Shown: positions 35,073 to 45,607, numbered from the stretch's first letter. The stretch is DNA of 64,000 nt from Clostridia bacterium (GCA_029239755.1 JARBUI010000002.1:421664-485663), one strand, 5' to 3'. Numbers and translations are program-made. The notes: generated by a model not told the origin, from the sequence alone.

Positions 35073-35690
35073 TTAACTATTTATGAAATTTCGAATACGC
35101 TCAAGCATCATCGAGAGGGCAACTGAGTTAAACCCGCCTTCTGGAATAATAATATCTGCGCGCTTTTTACTTGGATCTACAAACTGCTCATGCATGGGCT
35201 TAACCGTATTAAGATATTGGCTAATAACAGAATCTATTGATCTGCCTCTTTCTTTAACATCCCTTAGCAATCGCCTTATAATCCTAACATCTGCGTCAGC
35301 ATCTACAAATACTTTTATATCCATTAGATCACATAACTCTTGACTCTCAAAAATAAGAATCCCCTCTATAACAATTACTTTTGTTGGCTTAACCTCAATG
35401 GTCTGATCTAATCTAGTATGTTCCACAAAAGAATATACAGGATGTTTTATAGATTTCCATTGTTTTAACATCTGAAGATGCTCTATTAAGAGATCTGTAT
35501 CAAAAGCATTAGGATGATCGTAGTTAAGGTTCATTCGTTCACTAAATGTAAGATGTTTATTAGCTTTGTAGTAGTAGTCATGTGATAATATAACTACATC
35601 TTTATCAAATTCTTCTTGTATGCGCTGGGTCAACGTTGTTTTTCCTGAACCCGTTCCACCTGCTATCCCAATTATTATAATATTATCCAC
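35073..35690 (-). CDS. udk: Uridine kinase (Udk)
   Basis: Phosphorylates uridine and cytidine in pyrimidine salvage. The P-loop is GIAGGTGSGKTTLTQRI, then DYYYKANKHLTFSERMNLNYD, and the conserved IEGILIF and RRLLRDVKERGR segments. The stated start is GTG 35690, with GGAGG five bases upstream. This gives the usual Udk N-terminus (IIIIGIAGGTG) and a length of 205 residues. The longer ATG frame from 35723 has no ribosome-binding site. It is followed by the GerMN-like gene. Confidence 0.9.
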   Translation of the reverse strand: MDNIIIIGIAGGTGSGKTTLTQRIQEEFDKDVVILSHDYYYKANKHLTFSERMNLNYDHPNAFDTDLLIEHLQMLKQWKSIKHPVYSFVEHTRLDQTIEVKPTKVIVIEGILIFESQELCDLMDIKVFVDADADVRIIRRLLRDVKERGRSIDSVISQYLNTVKPMHEQFVDPSKKRADIIIPEGGFNSVALSMMLERIRNFINS

Positions 35691-35842
35691 ACTATCCTCC
35701 ACGCTGTTAGCCTTTATTTTCATTTTAGTAACATTTATGAGTAATCATAATAATGATATCACAGCATACTGTATTTTTCTATGTTTTAAGACTTAAAAGT
35801 ATTTGTTTTATTATAATTTGCATTTATCATTTAGTATCACGA

Positions 35843-35890
35843 AATAATAAATGCCATACTGGCATAACCCCCTAGTATGGCATTTATTAT
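35843..35890 (-). terminator. Terminator after uvrB
   Basis: AATAATAAATGCCATACT pairs perfectly with AGTATGGCATTTATTATT. It lies just after the uvrB stop on the minus strand. Confidence 0.88.
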
Positions 35891-35903
35891 TATTAATAGC
35901 TTT

Positions 35904-37889
35904 TTATCTGCTTATATAGACTTTTTTCAATTGAAGAAGTGTGTCTCTTAGCTCTGCGGCTTTTTCAAACTGAAGTTCAGTGGCTGCTTTTTTCATATCC
36001 TTTTCTACCTTTTTCATTGCTTTTTCTAATTCTTCTTTTGTCATGCTCTCTGCATCTTTATCTTTAAATACCCCAGACTCTTCTTTTACAGCTTTTGTTG
36101 CAACTATAAGGTCTCTTATCTTCTTTTTAATTGTCTGCGGCACAATATGATGTTCCGTATTATATGCCTCTTGTATTCCTCTACGCCTAATAGTTTCTGA
36201 AATAGCATGTCTCATAGATTTTGTAACGATATCAGCATACATAATGACTCTGCCATTAGCATTTCTAGCTGCCCTTCCTATTGTTTGTATAAGAGATGTC
36301 TCTGAGCGCAGGAACCCCTCCTTATCTGCATCTAATATAGCTACTAAAGAAACCTCCGGAATATCAAGTCCTTCTCTTAATAAATTTATACCAACTAGCA
36401 CATCAAATACCCCTAGCCTAAGGTCTCTGATAATTTCAATGCGCTCTAATGTATCTATGTCTGAGTGAAGATACTTGACCTTTACTCCCATTTCTTTTAA
36501 ATAATCAGTAAGATCTTCTGACATCCTTTTTGTTAGCGTTGTAACGAGCACTTTTTCATCTTTTGCTGTAATTTTATTAATTTCTCCCAGCAAATCATCA
36601 ATTTGCCCTTTTACAGGCCTTACTTCTATAATGGGATCTAAAAGTCCTGTCGGTCTTATAAGCTGTTCAGTAATTAGTAATGAATGTTCTAATTCATATT
36701 GGGCTGGTGTTGCTGATACAAATAAAATCTGATTAATCTTAGATTCAAATTCATCAAATTTAAGGGGTCTGTTATCTAATGCAGAAGGCAGCCTAAAGCC
36801 GTAATCTACAAGTACAGTCTTCCTTGCTCTGTCTCCATTATACATGGCTCTGATCTGAGGCATTGTCATGTGAGACTCATCTATAATCATAAGAAAATCA
36901 TCTGGAAAATAATCTAACAGTGTAAAAGGTGTACTCCCTTCTTCTCTGCCAGCTAAATGTCTTGAATAATTTTCTACGCCTGAACAATAACCCATTTCTT
37001 TGAGCATTTCAATGTCAAAATGAGTTCTTTGTGATATTCTCTGTGCTTCTAAGAGTTTGTCTTCTGCTTTAAGTTCTTTAACTCTGTCATCTAACTCTTC
37101 CTCAATTCTTTTAATAGCCTGCTCCATTTTATCAGAAGAAATAGCATAAAAAGAGGCTGGGAAAATAGCTGCATGCTCTCTGTATCCCAAAACGACTCCG
37201 GTTAGAGGATCTATTTCTGAGATCCTATCTATTTCATCGCCGAAAAATTCAACCCGTATGGCCTTTTCTGACATATTAGCCGGAATAATCTCAACTGTAT
37301 CCCCCCGTACTCTAAAGGTTGCCCTCGCAAAATCCATATCATTTCTGGTATATTGAATTTGAATTAGCTTTCTCAGCACATCATCTCTATCCATTTGAGC
37401 ATTAACACGAAGTGAAAGAACTTGATTCGTATAATCAATAGGATCTCCTAAACCATAAATACAGGACACGCTGGCAATAACTATGACATCCTTCCTTTCG
37501 CATAATGCTGCAGTAGCAGAGTGACGAAGTTTATCTATTTCCTCATTAATACTTGAATCCTTTTCAATATATGTATCACTGTGAGGAACATAAGCCTCAG
37601 GCTGATAGTAATCGTAATAGGATACAAAATATTCTACTGCATTATTCGGAAAAAACTCTTTAAACTCGCTATAGAGCTGGGCTGCCAAAGTTTTATTATG
37701 TGCTATGATGAGTGTTGGTTTTTGTACTTTTTCTATGACATTAGCCATTGTAAATGTTTTTCCTGATCCTGTTACTCCAAGTAATGTTTGATATTTATTT
37801 CTTTCCTTTAGACTCATACATAATTTCTCTATAGCTTGAGGCTGGTCACCAGTTGGCTCAAATTCTGAAACAATCTTAAATTGATTCAT
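35904..37889 (-). CDS. uvrB: Excinuclease ABC subunit UvrB
   Basis: Damage-verifying helicase-like subunit of excision repair. In 661 residues Walker A is [16 protein letters not shown], the beta-hairpin region is [12 protein letters not shown], and the helicase motifs include [10 protein letters not shown] and [16 protein letters not shown]-terminal UVR domain is complete ([21 protein letters not shown]). AAAGGAA precedes the ATG. It starts 24 bases after the large stalk-domain gene on the same strand, so both are probably transcribed from the promoter near 40.1 kb, an unusual pairing of a surface protein with a repair gene. Confidence 0.98.
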   Translation of the reverse strand: MNQFKIVSEFEPTGDQPQAIEKLCMSLKERNKYQTLLGVTGSGKTFTMANVIEKVQKPTLIIAHNKTLAAQLYSEFKEFFPNNAVEYFVSYYDYYQPEAYVPHSDTYIEKDSSINEEIDKLRHSATAALCERKDVIVIASVSCIYGLGDPIDYTNQVLSLRVNAQMDRDDVLRKLIQIQYTRNDMDFARATFRVRGDTVEIIPANMSEKAIRVEFFGDEIDRISEIDPLTGVVLGYREHAAIFPASFYAISSDKMEQAIKRIEEELDDRVKELKAEDKLLEAQRISQRTHFDIEMLKEMGYCSGVENYSRHLAGREEGSTPFTLLDYFPDDFLMIIDESHMTMPQIRAMYNGDRARKTVLVDYGFRLPSALDNRPLKFDEFESKINQILFVSATPAQYELEHSLLITEQLIRPTGLLDPIIEVRPVKGQIDDLLGEINKITAKDEKVLVTTLTKRMSEDLTDYLKEMGVKVKYLHSDIDTLERIEIIRDLRLGVFDVLVGINLLREGLDIPEVSLVAILDADKEGFLRSETSLIQTIGRAARNANGRVIMYADIVTKSMRHAISETIRRRGIQEAYNTEHHIVPQTIKKKIRDLIVATKAVKEESGVFKDKDAESMTKEELEKAMKKVEKDMKKAATELQFEKAAELRDTLLQLKKVYISR

Positions 37890-37913
37890 GCCCTATCATT
37901 CCTTTCGCTCACT

Positions 37914-40043
37914 TTATTGTTTATTCCATAGACTCTTTGGTATAAAGCAGAATAAAACAGGAGCAGCCGAACCATTAGGCAGTACATATAGGAGTTCACT
38001 CACTTTTTCCGGCGTCACTATCCCCGCTACAAGTGCTTGCTGAGTGTTTTTCACAAGTCCCATTTCCGGCATTGCATAGGATCCTTTACCAGTAAATCCA
38101 ATGGCTCCCTTAAAAATGTTACTTCTTACATTTAAGAGAATTCCCGTATCTTCTTTAACATTGAGTCTTAGCCTATAGACCATTCCATAATTACCCTTAT
38201 CCATAACTTTTTCACCTGTTAAGGCATCATAGCCTTGCATCCAGGACTCCATGTCATTAGCCGGTTTGCCAAGCATAATTTTATAAGGCTTATCATTATC
38301 TAAGGTTAAATTATAATATCTGTCTGCATTCTCAAAAGTTCCTCTCGAATGTACTCCATCCCGCTTAAGTATAGGTAGTTCTTCAATATGTTTAAGCTTA
38401 GTATCTTCTCCTACCATTGCAATGGTAATATGTACTTGTTCATCGCTATAAAATTCTATCATTCCTGAAACAGTATCACCTGTATTCCACTGCTTTATTC
38501 CTGTATCAAACAAATATTTTTTCTCGCCTTTTGCAAGGGTATAGTCTTCATAAAATTCTCTGCCCAGAAAGTCTTTTAATACCTGCGCTCCTGCATATAA
38601 AATATCTTGTGTAGGACCTTTTACCCCTTCTCTTCGCTTTGTAACTTGAATAGGAAATGAATTTTTATTCTCCATAATAATAACAAAACGCATATTCTCA
38701 GTCTGATTATTAATCATATTCCTATGATGATATAGGATTCTTCCAGGTCCTTGTACTGCATCTTTATAAAGTATTCCCTTTTGCTTGACCGACTCTGGTG
38801 AATTACTCATTAAGAGCTTGGTTCCTGTATCCGTTACTGTATAGTCATCTACTAACGTGTAATCTGCATAATTAAAGCACCTAAAATTATCTACTACACT
38901 CCCTATTATACCTTCTTCAAATTTGTAATCTAACTCACTTTGCTTAATATGGTCTGTAACAGTTACTGTTACTTGCTTTTTTTCACTGAGGTTACCATAG
39001 GTATCTTTTATCTGAAGTTCAATGACAAATTTCCCTGGATAAAAAAAGGCTGTTGGTTTCCCACTAGTTATTTCATTTTTAGTGTTTTTAGGATCAATAT
39101 ATTTATAGCTCCATAATTCCTCCGTTGCTTTTTCCCAGTCTTCATTTATATACTCATACTTAATATCTATCTTTTCACCTTGCGCATAACTATCTTTTGA
39201 TAATTTTATTTCAGAGATAACTGGTGATTCATTGGGTTTAATAGTAATGGTTTGCGTATGCCACTCACTCCAGTTTCGTTTACTGTCTTTTACTCTTAGG
39301 GATACATTGTGAATACCTGCTGGGGGTCTGCTCAAAAACCCATCAAGTACTGCCATTCTATGTTCTTTATCTTGATCGATTTGCCATTCTTTTTCAATAA
39401 TAGCATCTCCGTTACTATCATAGCTTTTGTCGTTCACCGTAATGGCTTGTCCAGCTATATAGACATCTTTTTCAAAATTAAATTTGGCAGTAGGTCTATT
39501 CCCCTCAACTTCTCTGCTTAAATCATCTGCTACAACAAACTGAATAGTATTTGCTGCCTTATTAAATATGTAGCTTATATTAAATTGTTCACAAATAAAT
39601 TTAAAAGGAATTAAAAAAGAACCTTTTTTAATTATGGGCGGGGCATCTATAGAAACTAAGACCCCATTGATCATTGCTGTCTTTTTTCCCTCAGTAAGTA
39701 CTATTTTTTTGTTGTGTTTATTTAAAGTAACTCTTTTATTTTTAACATCAAAACTTCCGTTAGCATCAAGCACTTCCTCTTGTATAAAAGTAAAAGGAAC
39801 AAATAATTTCCCATTAATAACTGTTGGTGAACCGCTTAGTTTATACTTTTTTTGATTGATCGTTGCATAAGGACTATTTATCCTTAGAGAAATGTTTTTG
39901 ACGTCTGGCTCAATATACAGTTTACTTATTAGTGTTTCATTAGCAACCCCTGTATCGAAAGACTCTTCAGCTTTTACTGAATGGATAGGATAACAGGCTA
40001 CTATAACTGTCATCGCCATACTTATTATTTTTTTATTCATCAT
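37914..40043 (-). CDS. Large secreted stalk-domain surface protein, paralogue A
   Basis: A 709-residue exported protein with a signal peptide (IISMAMTVIVACYPIHSVKA). A tandem copper amine oxidase N-terminal-like stalk follows (KLFVPFTFIQEEVLDANGSF and SFLIPFKFICEQFNISY). Two Ig/PKD-like modules come next (around NRPTAKFNFEKDVYIAGQAI and NESPVISEIKLSKDSYAQGE). The C-terminal domain of about 330 residues is unrecognised and carries GPGRILYHHRNM and an ending PNGSAAPVLFCFIP. The last domain is shared with the 50.7 kb gene. Two adjacent ATGs compete; AGGAG is four or seven bases before them. A cell-wall or surface role is inferred from export and stalk domains. Confidence 0.78.
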   Translation of the reverse strand: MMNKKIISMAMTVIVACYPIHSVKAEESFDTGVANETLISKLYIEPDVKNISLRINSPYATINQKKYKLSGSPTVINGKLFVPFTFIQEEVLDANGSFDVKNKRVTLNKHNKKIVLTEGKKTAMINGVLVSIDAPPIIKKGSFLIPFKFICEQFNISYIFNKAANTIQFVVADDLSREVEGNRPTAKFNFEKDVYIAGQAITVNDKSYDSNGDAIIEKEWQIDQDKEHRMAVLDGFLSRPPAGIHNVSLRVKDSKRNWSEWHTQTITIKPNESPVISEIKLSKDSYAQGEKIDIKYEYINEDWEKATEELWSYKYIDPKNTKNEITSGKPTAFFYPGKFVIELQIKDTYGNLSEKKQVTVTVTDHIKQSELDYKFEEGIIGSVVDNFRCFNYADYTLVDDYTVTDTGTKLLMSNSPESVKQKGILYKDAVQGPGRILYHHRNMINNQTENMRFVIIMENKNSFPIQVTKRREGVKGPTQDILYAGAQVLKDFLGREFYEDYTLAKGEKKYLFDTGIKQWNTGDTVSGMIEFYSDEQVHITIAMVGEDTKLKHIEELPILKRDGVHSRGTFENADRYYNLTLDNDKPYKIMLGKPANDMESWMQGYDALTGEKVMDKGNYGMVYRLRLNVKEDTGILLNVRSNIFKGAIGFTGKGSYAMPEMGLVKNTQQALVAGIVTPEKVSELLYVLPNGSAAPVLFCFIPKSLWNKQ

Positions 40044-40087
40044 TAGTCTCCTATTGTACTCATTATTGTCTTTTGCCCCAAAATATT

Positions 40088-40116
40088 ATTATACCATAAT
40101 TTTCTAAATAATGTAA
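40088..40116 (-). promoter_or_regulatory. Sigma-A promoter of the paralogue-A/uvrB unit
   Basis: TTACAT (40111-40116), 17 bases, perfect TATAAT (40088-40093) preceded by TGG, an extended -10. The same ATGGTATAAT string precedes paralogue B (52886-52891). Confidence 0.7.
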
Positions 40117-40152
40117 GTCACTTGCCTTTCTGCCTCTCTTTGCTTATTAATA

Positions 40153-40881
40153 TTATTTGAGTAGTAACAGACCTAAAACAATACCTAGTATTGTTGCAAC
40201 TGTCGTCATCCTTCCATTCCATATTTTTCTGGATTCCGGAATAAGCTCATCACATACAATATAGAGAATAATCCCAGCCGCTAGTCCTAAGGCAATTATA
40301 ATAAATGTTTGACTCATGCTGCTAAGCACATAACCTAACAATCCTCCAACCCCCATAATACTCCCTAATATAATGGGAATAACAAGTACACCGAGTAATT
40401 TAACTTTTGCTTGTTTAAAAGGAATAGCTAATGCAATACCTTCTGGTATACTATGCAGTGCTAATATGACCGCAAACTTTTGTATAATATCAGCTGAAGC
40501 ATTTGATAATGCTCCTAACGCAAATCCTTCTGGTATATTATGGAGAGCTATTCCTATAACAAGTGTAAAAGCAGTTCTAATCATTCGGGAGTTTTCCACT
40601 CTAATCATCTTTTCAAAAGCTGGTGTAATATCATCTAATAATAGCCCAATTGTTACCCCTATCATAATTCCTATAATGATCAAATCCATTCTCTCTTTAG
40701 ATAGAGCTTGTGGAAGTACATCAAAACATATTAATGCAATCATTAGACCTGATGTTCCACCAAATAGCATACCAATGACGCGTTTACTCCTAACTTTAAA
40801 TACATATAAAAGGACTATACCGATTGCAAGTCCCATTCCCTCAGCAACAAGTGCAATAAACCCTATAAGCCATATGCTCAT
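40153..40881 (-). CDS. ZIP-family divalent metal transporter
   Basis: A 242-residue eight-helix-type transporter for zinc or other divalent metals across the cytoplasmic membrane. The family metal-site motifs HNIPEGFALGAL and HSIPEGIALAIPF lie in two consecutive helices. ATG 40881 is chosen because AGGGGGGATAGG precedes it. The longer frame to 40944 runs into the prfA terminator hairpin and is not credible. It is on the same strand as prfA and follows its terminator. The metal is not predictable, though zinc is likeliest for the family. Confidence 0.92.
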   Translation of the reverse strand: MSIWLIGFIALVAEGMGLAIGIVLLYVFKVRSKRVIGMLFGGTSGLMIALICFDVLPQALSKERMDLIIIGIMIGVTIGLLLDDITPAFEKMIRVENSRMIRTAFTLVIGIALHNIPEGFALGALSNASADIIQKFAVILALHSIPEGIALAIPFKQAKVKLLGVLVIPIILGSIMGVGGLLGYVLSSMSQTFIIIALGLAAGIILYIVCDELIPESRKIWNGRMTTVATILGIVLGLLLLK

Positions 40882-40932
40882 ACCTATCCCCCCTACTATA
40901 AATATGTATGGACAAATTGATAGTTTAGAACC

Positions 40933-40959
40933 AAAAAAGCTCATCCTAAGGATGAGCTT
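40933..40959 (-). terminator. Terminator of the rho-prfA cluster, overlapping the prfA stop
   Basis: AAGCTCATCC pairs perfectly with GGATGAGCTT, followed by TTTTTT on the minus strand. The prfA stop codon lies in the 5' arm of the stem. Confidence 0.88.
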
Positions 40960-42031
40960 ACATATTCGTTACATATTTTAATTTTTCAGTTTGATCTACT
41001 GTTGTAAGTGTCGATATAACTTCTTCAATATCCCCATTAAGTATCTGATCCAATCTATGAAGTGTAAGTCCTACTCTATGGTCTGTTACACGTCCTTGTG
41101 GAAAATTATAAGTTCTTATACGTTCACTTCGATCTCCAGTACCCACTTGACTTTTCTTTTCTGCCGCAAGCTCTGCATGCTGCTTTTCAAGTTCCATTTC
41201 ATAAAGTCTGGCTCTTAGTACTTTGAGGGCCTTATCTTTATTTTTAAGCTGTGATTTCTCATCTTGACATGAAATAACGATACCTGTCGGCATGTGTGTT
41301 ACACGTACAGCAGAGTCAGTTGTATTAACACTTTGTCCTCCATTTCCAGAAGATCTAAATACATCGATTCTGACGTCATTCATATTAAGTTCTACATCTA
41401 CTTCTTCTGCTTCCGGCAAAACTGCTACTGTTACAGTTGACGTGTGAATACGCCCACCAGATTCAGTCGCTGGAATACGTTGTACACGGTGTACTCCGCT
41501 CTCATACTTGAGTTTTGAATAAGCCCCTTGCCCTTTTATCATAAATATAACTTCTTTAAATCCACCTATCCCATTTTCATTAAGAGACATAAGTTCCGTT
41601 TTCCAACGGTTGCGTTCTGCATACATGGTATACATGCGGTACAAGTCAGATGCAAAAAGCGCAGCTTCATCTCCGCCTGCTCCCCCTCTTATTTCCACAA
41701 TAACATTTTTATCATCATTAGGATCTTTAGGTAGAAGAAGCAACTTGATTTCGTTTTGAAGAGGTTCTACTCTTTTTTTATTCTCAGATAATTCTTCTTT
41801 TACAAGTTCTTTAAAGTCCTCATCTAAGTTGTCATTTAACATGATAAGTGCTTCATCAATAGATGCTAAAGTATTTTTATACTCTTGATACTTTTCAACA
41901 ATATCTTTTAAGTCACTATGTTCTTTCATTAACTTTTGCCATTTATCTTGATCGGCTATGACCTCAGGCTGACTAATTTGTTCGCCTATAACATTAAACT
42001 TTTCAACTAAATCATCTAACTGTGCAAACAT
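40958..42031 (-). CDS. prfA: Peptide chain release factor 1
   Basis: Recognises UAA and UAG stop codons and triggers peptidyl-tRNA hydrolysis. The 357 residues have the usual RF1 length. The GGQ loop is visible as [17 protein letters not shown] near residue 230, followed by the conserved [16 protein letters not shown]. The N-terminal helices and the recognition domain region are complete. AGAGGTG precedes the ATG. It lies downstream of prmC, the methyltransferase that modifies the GGQ glutamine. Confidence 0.97.
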   Translation of the reverse strand: MFAQLDDLVEKFNVIGEQISQPEVIADQDKWQKLMKEHSDLKDIVEKYQEYKNTLASIDEALIMLNDNLDEDFKELVKEELSENKKRVEPLQNEIKLLLLPKDPNDDKNVIVEIRGGAGGDEAALFASDLYRMYTMYAERNRWKTELMSLNENGIGGFKEVIFMIKGQGAYSKLKYESGVHRVQRIPATESGGRIHTSTVTVAVLPEAEEVDVELNMNDVRIDVFRSSGNGGQSVNTTDSAVRVTHMPTGIVISCQDEKSQLKNKDKALKVLRARLYEMELEKQHAELAAEKKSQVGTGDRSERIRTYNFPQGRVTDHRVGLTLHRLDQILNGDIEEVISTLTTVDQTEKLKYVTNM

Positions 42032-42099
42032 AGTTCACCTCTTTCTTAACAAATTTAAATACAATCATTTACTATAAATATGCTAACTTATTCTTGCAT

Positions 42100-42978
42100 T
42101 CAGTTTCTAGCTACGATAACTCTGTCTTTCCCAGCTAAATCCTTTATTACTTTTATATCTTTAAATCCTTCGTTTATCATGATCTCGGTTACAGCTTCTG
42201 ATTGATTATAGCCTATCTCATAGGCCAATATACCATTTAATTTTAAGAATTGTTTTGCCTGCTTAGATATTTTCCTATAGAAGGTAAGACCATCGAGACC
42301 ATCTGTAAGGGCAAGCTTTGGTTCATAATCATTTACCTCTTCCATTAAAGAACTCATCTCATCTTTAGAAATATAAGGTGGATTTGAAATAATTAAATCA
42401 ATACTATTCGGCTCACCAGTATAATCATCTAATAAATTACTTTTAACACAGTTTATTCTATCATTTACTCCGTGAAATACTGCATTTTTGAATGTTACAT
42501 CCAATGCCTCCTGGGATATATCAATAGCAGTTATTTTAACATCTTCTAGAAAATGTGCCAGAGAAACACTTATACATCCTGAGCCTGAACCTATCTCAAT
42601 AATCTCTTTAAGCTTCTCTTTTCTTATAATATCGATAACAGTCTCAACTAAGGTCTCAGTATCTTGCCTTGGTATAAGCACCCGCTCATCTACATAAAAA
42701 TCAAGTCCCATAAATTCCTGACTCTTCGTAATATATTGCAGCGGCATCCCTTGAGTTCTTTTAGCAATAAGATACATATAGGTTTCTTCCAGCTGTCTTG
42801 ATATAATTTCATTTTTATTTAATACAAGCGACATATGATTACATCCTAACAAATGACACAAAAGCAGTCTCGCATCAATTGATGCATCATGTTTATTGTA
42901 GGCTTTAAGTATTTGCTCTCCCTTAGTCATTAATTGATGCAAGGTAATCTCTAGGGTACTATTTGATAGTAGGCTCAT
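42100..42978 (-). CDS. prmC: Release factor glutamine methyltransferase PrmC
   Basis: Methylates the GGQ glutamine of RF1 and RF2 using SAM. In 292 residues the SAM motif I is IEIGSGSGCISVSLA, a following strand is ITAIDISQEALDV, and the catalytic NPPYIS motif is intact. The N-terminal helical domain precedes it. The start overlaps the end of the DUF1385 gene by 20 bases in another frame, and AAGGAG sits nine bases upstream within that gene, so translation is coupled. prfA follows about 70 bases after. Confidence 0.96.
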   Translation of the reverse strand: MSLLSNSTLEITLHQLMTKGEQILKAYNKHDASIDARLLLCHLLGCNHMSLVLNKNEIISRQLEETYMYLIAKRTQGMPLQYITKSQEFMGLDFYVDERVLIPRQDTETLVETVIDIIRKEKLKEIIEIGSGSGCISVSLAHFLEDVKITAIDISQEALDVTFKNAVFHGVNDRINCVKSNLLDDYTGEPNSIDLIISNPPYISKDEMSSLMEEVNDYEPKLALTDGLDGLTFYRKISKQAKQFLKLNGILAYEIGYNQSEAVTEIMINEGFKDIKVIKDLAGKDRVIVARN

Positions 42979-43885
42979 TCTCTAAGACTCCTTTTACGGC
43001 TTCAATAGCAACTTGAATTTGCATATCGTCTGGTTCTATCGTTGTAAATTCTTTTTGTAACCACATACCTGGTTTACTTAAAAAGTCAGCAATTTTATTA
43101 TCTGGTGATTTCCTCGCCCATCTAATAAACTCGTAAGATAGTCCTGCTATAATAGGAACCATCAAAATACGTATAAGAGTTCTTTGCCATAAAATTTGAG
43201 TTGTAAATAATGTAAAGACTAAAATACTCATAATCATAACAATAAACAAAAAACTTGTCCCACAGCTTTTATGAAGTCTGCTGCATGCTTTAACATTCTC
43301 TACAGTTAACTCTTTATCTGTTTCCAGACAATTAATTGTTTTATGTTCTGCCCCATGATATTGAAAAGTGCGCTCTATATCTTTCATCTTAGTAATAAGC
43401 TTCATATACATTAAGAAAATAGAAATACGTATGATACCTTCTATAAGGTTTTGAACAAAAGAGCTCGATACTTGATGCCTAAAGAGTCTGCTGATAAGCA
43501 TAGGAAGTACCATAAACAGAGCTATAGCAAATACAAATGAAAAAAACATAGTAATTGCCATTATGATCTTCTCGCCCTTATCACCAAGCTTATTTTGTAA
43601 CCAAATTTCAAATTTGCTTGGCTTCTCTTCTTCATCTTCCATCCCATATAATTCTGCTGAAAAACTAAGTGTTTTTACCCCAAGAACAAGTGACTCTGCA
43701 AAAGTAGCTATTCCTCTCAAAATAGGCCATCTAAGTACCTTAATACGGTCCATAACACTTGTAGAATGCTGCACATCTGTTTCAATTGTCCCGTTCGACT
43801 TTCTTACCGAAACAGCATAAACAGATCGTCCTTTCATCATGACTCCTTCAATAACAGCTTGACCACCTATACTTACTTTCGCCAT
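42959..43885 (-). CDS. DUF1385 (YqhQ-like) membrane protein
   Basis: A 308-residue membrane protein with the N-terminal family motif SIGGQAVIEGVMMKG. Around four to five hydrophobic segments follow (for example IIMAITMFFSFVFAIALFMV and SFLFIVMIMSILVFTLFTTQ), with FQYHGAEHKTINCLETD in between. The His-rich EHKTINC region is the family's most conserved part. The function is unknown. The gene almost always sits between rpmE and prmC in Clostridia. GGAGGTGAG precedes the ATG. Confidence 0.9.
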   Translation of the reverse strand: MAKVSIGGQAVIEGVMMKGRSVYAVSVRKSNGTIETDVQHSTSVMDRIKVLRWPILRGIATFAESLVLGVKTLSFSAELYGMEDEEEKPSKFEIWLQNKLGDKGEKIIMAITMFFSFVFAIALFMVLPMLISRLFRHQVSSSFVQNLIEGIIRISIFLMYMKLITKMKDIERTFQYHGAEHKTINCLETDKELTVENVKACSRLHKSCGTSFLFIVMIMSILVFTLFTTQILWQRTLIRILMVPIIAGLSYEFIRWARKSPDNKIADFLSKPGMWLQKEFTTIEPDDMQIQVAIEAVKGVLENEPTIK

Positions 43886-43904
43886 TTGCTCACCTCCAAT
43901 TTTT

Positions 43905-43942
43905 GCAAAAAAAAGGTTGAGACCATCCTCTCAACCCCTTTT
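43905..43942 (-). terminator. Terminator after rpmE
   Basis: AAAAGGGGTTGAGA pairs with TCTCAACCTTTTTT on the minus strand and T residues follow. It lies between rpmE and DUF1385 and so would reduce, not abolish, read-through. Confidence 0.8.
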
Positions 43943-43950
43943 GTAACTTG

Positions 43951-44151
43951 TTACATTTCATATTTTTTATTAAATTTATCAATTCTTCCTTTTGCTGAGG
44001 CTGCTCTTTGTTTACCTGTATAAAAAGGATGACACTTTGAACATACTTCTACGTTAATTGTTGCTTTTGTTGAAGATGTTTCAATAGTATTCCCACATCC
44101 ATTACAAGTTACTGATACTGCTTCATATTTTGGTTGGATTTCTTTATTCAT
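43951..44151 (-). CDS. rpmE: 50S ribosomal protein L31, zinc-binding type
   Basis: A 66-residue protein of the large ribosomal subunit at the central protuberance. The four cysteines that mark the zinc-binding (C+) form are seen in VTCNGCGN and [14 protein letters not shown]. One extra residue separates the first pair from the usual C-x-C spacing. AGAGGTG precedes the ATG. Its own promoter and a leader hairpin lie between rho and rpmE. The zinc-free paralogue is not in the window. Confidence 0.96.
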   Translation of the reverse strand: MNKEIQPKYEAVSVTCNGCGNTIETSSTKATINVEVCSKCHPFYTGKQRAASAKGRIDKFNKKYEM

Positions 44152-44196
44152 TTACATTCACCTCTTTCATGACCTTTTTCTATATTAATTTTCGAT

Positions 44197-44220
44197 CTAA
44201 CGATTTTGTGACAACGTTAG
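44197..44220 (-). promoter_or_regulatory. Leader hairpin of rpmE
   Basis: CTAACG pairs with CGTTAG around TTGTCACAAAAT at the expected 5' end of the transcript from the adjoining promoter. Such hairpins in ribosomal protein leaders can be autoregulatory. The role is inference. Confidence 0.45.
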
Positions 44221-44221
44221 T

Positions 44222-44250
44222 ATTATAGCATGCCTTAGCTTCTTTTGCAA
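44222..44250 (-). promoter_or_regulatory. Sigma-A promoter of rpmE
   Basis: TTGCAA (44245-44250), 17 bases, perfect TATAAT (44222-44227) with a TG extended -10. It lies just downstream of rho and gives rpmE a promoter of its own. Confidence 0.75.
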
Positions 44251-44278
44251 GTATCTACTCCGTCGTTTCAGCCAAAAA

Positions 44279-45607
44279 TTACAAAGTTTTTTTCATGCGT
44301 TCTACAAATTCTTTATTGTTACCACAGACTAACATCATATTAATTAACTTTTCTGTAACCTCTGAAGTATTATTGCGGCTTAGCTCTTTTCTAATGCTAT
44401 AGGCAACACTTGCTTCTTCAGGAAGTAATAAAAGATCATCCCTTCTGGTTCCTGATTTATAAAGATCGATAGCAGGGAAAATCCTTCTTTCTGATAAGTA
44501 CCTGTCTAAAACAAGTTCCATATTGCCAGTCCCTTTGAATTCTTCAAAAATAACTTCATCCATTTTACTTCCTGTATCCACTAATGCTGTCCCTAATATT
44601 GTAAGGCTGCCCCCACTTTCAATTTTTCTTGCTGCACCAAAAAACTTCTTTGGCATATGAAGAGCTGCCGGATCTAATCCTCCTGATAATGTTCTGCCAC
44701 TTGGAGGAATAGTAAGATTATAAGCTCTTGCCATTCGCGTAATACTATCTAATAATATAACGAGATCCTTGCCTTGCTCTACCATTCTTTTAGCTCGTTC
44801 TAATACCATTTCCGCTACTTGTTTATGATGTTCCGGAGGCTCATCAAAAGTTGAAGCAATGACCTGAACATCTTTCCCCTTTATTGAGCGCCTTATATCT
44901 GTTACCTCTTCCGGTCTTTCATCTATAAGAAGTACAATAAGTGACACTTCACTATGGTTATACGTAATAGCATTTGCAATATGCTTAAGAAGAACAGTCT
45001 TGCCTGCTTTAGGAGGTGCTACAATAAGTCCTCTCTGTCCTTTTCCTATAGGGGCTATAATATCTATAATCCTTGTAGAGAGAATGTCTCTTTCATATTC
45101 TAAATGAAGTCTTTCATTAGGAAATACCGGGATTAATGTTTCAAAATTCGGCCTATATTTTGCTCTCTCCGGTCTATCTCCATTAACCTTATGCACATAC
45201 AAAAGTGCGCCTGCCTTCTCTCCCTCTTTAGGTTTTCTCATATCTCCTTCAATCCAGTCTCCTGTCTTAAGATTGAATCTTCGGATTTGAGAGATCGAAA
45301 GATAAATATCATTTTCACCTCGCATAAAGTTTTGAGATCTTAAAAATCCATACCCATCTGCCATAATTTCTAAAATACCGGCGCCTGTCATCCTGTCGCT
45401 CTTGGTCTCTAAACTTTGATGGGTAGTATCTTCAGCTAGTATATCTTCTTCATTTTCAATGCAGGGTTCTAATGCAATTGAGGAGTTATTATTTTCTTCA
45501 ATATTAGTTATCAGCTCACTTTTTCGCATTTTATTAATGTTTTTTATGCCTAATTCCTTAGCCTTCTGCCTTAGCTGAACTAAAGTTAATTCTTCTAAAT
45601 TACTCAT
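44279..45607 (-). CDS. rho: Transcription termination factor Rho
   Basis: Hexameric RNA-dependent ATPase that ends transcription at Rho-dependent sites. The 442 residues have the N-terminal Rho_N helix bundle ([17 protein letters not shown]), the cold-shock-like RNA-binding fold ([15 protein letters not shown]), and Walker [16 protein letters not shown]. The YNL-type Q-loop/R-loop region follows. The end segment [20 protein letters not shown] is complete. AAAGGAG lies upstream of the ATG. It is the first gene of the rho-rpmE-DUF1385-prmC-prfA order. Confidence 0.97.
   Translation of the reverse strand: MSNLEELTLVQLRQKAKELGIKNINKMRKSELITNIEENNNSSIALEPCIENEEDILAEDTTHQSLETKSDRMTGAGILEIMADGYGFLRSQNFMRGENDIYLSISQIRRFNLKTGDWIEGDMRKPKEGEKAGALLYVHKVNGDRPERAKYRPNFETLIPVFPNERLHLEYERDILSTRIIDIIAPIGKGQRGLIVAPPKAGKTVLLKHIANAITYNHSEVSLIVLLIDERPEEVTDIRRSIKGKDVQVIASTFDEPPEHHKQVAEMVLERAKRMVEQGKDLVILLDSITRMARAYNLTIPPSGRTLSGGLDPAALHMPKKFFGAARKIESGGSLTILGTALVDTGSKMDEVIFEEFKGTGNMELVLDRYLSERRIFPAIDLYKSGTRRDDLLLLPEEASVAYSIRKELSRNNTSEVTEKLINMMLVCGNNKEFVERMKKTL

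Noticed and set aside
40373..40981. 202-codon plus-strand ORF opposite the ZIP transporter gene
   Set aside because: It is a shadow of a repetitive membrane-helix gene and runs across the prfA terminator. The ZIP reading has motifs and an RBS.
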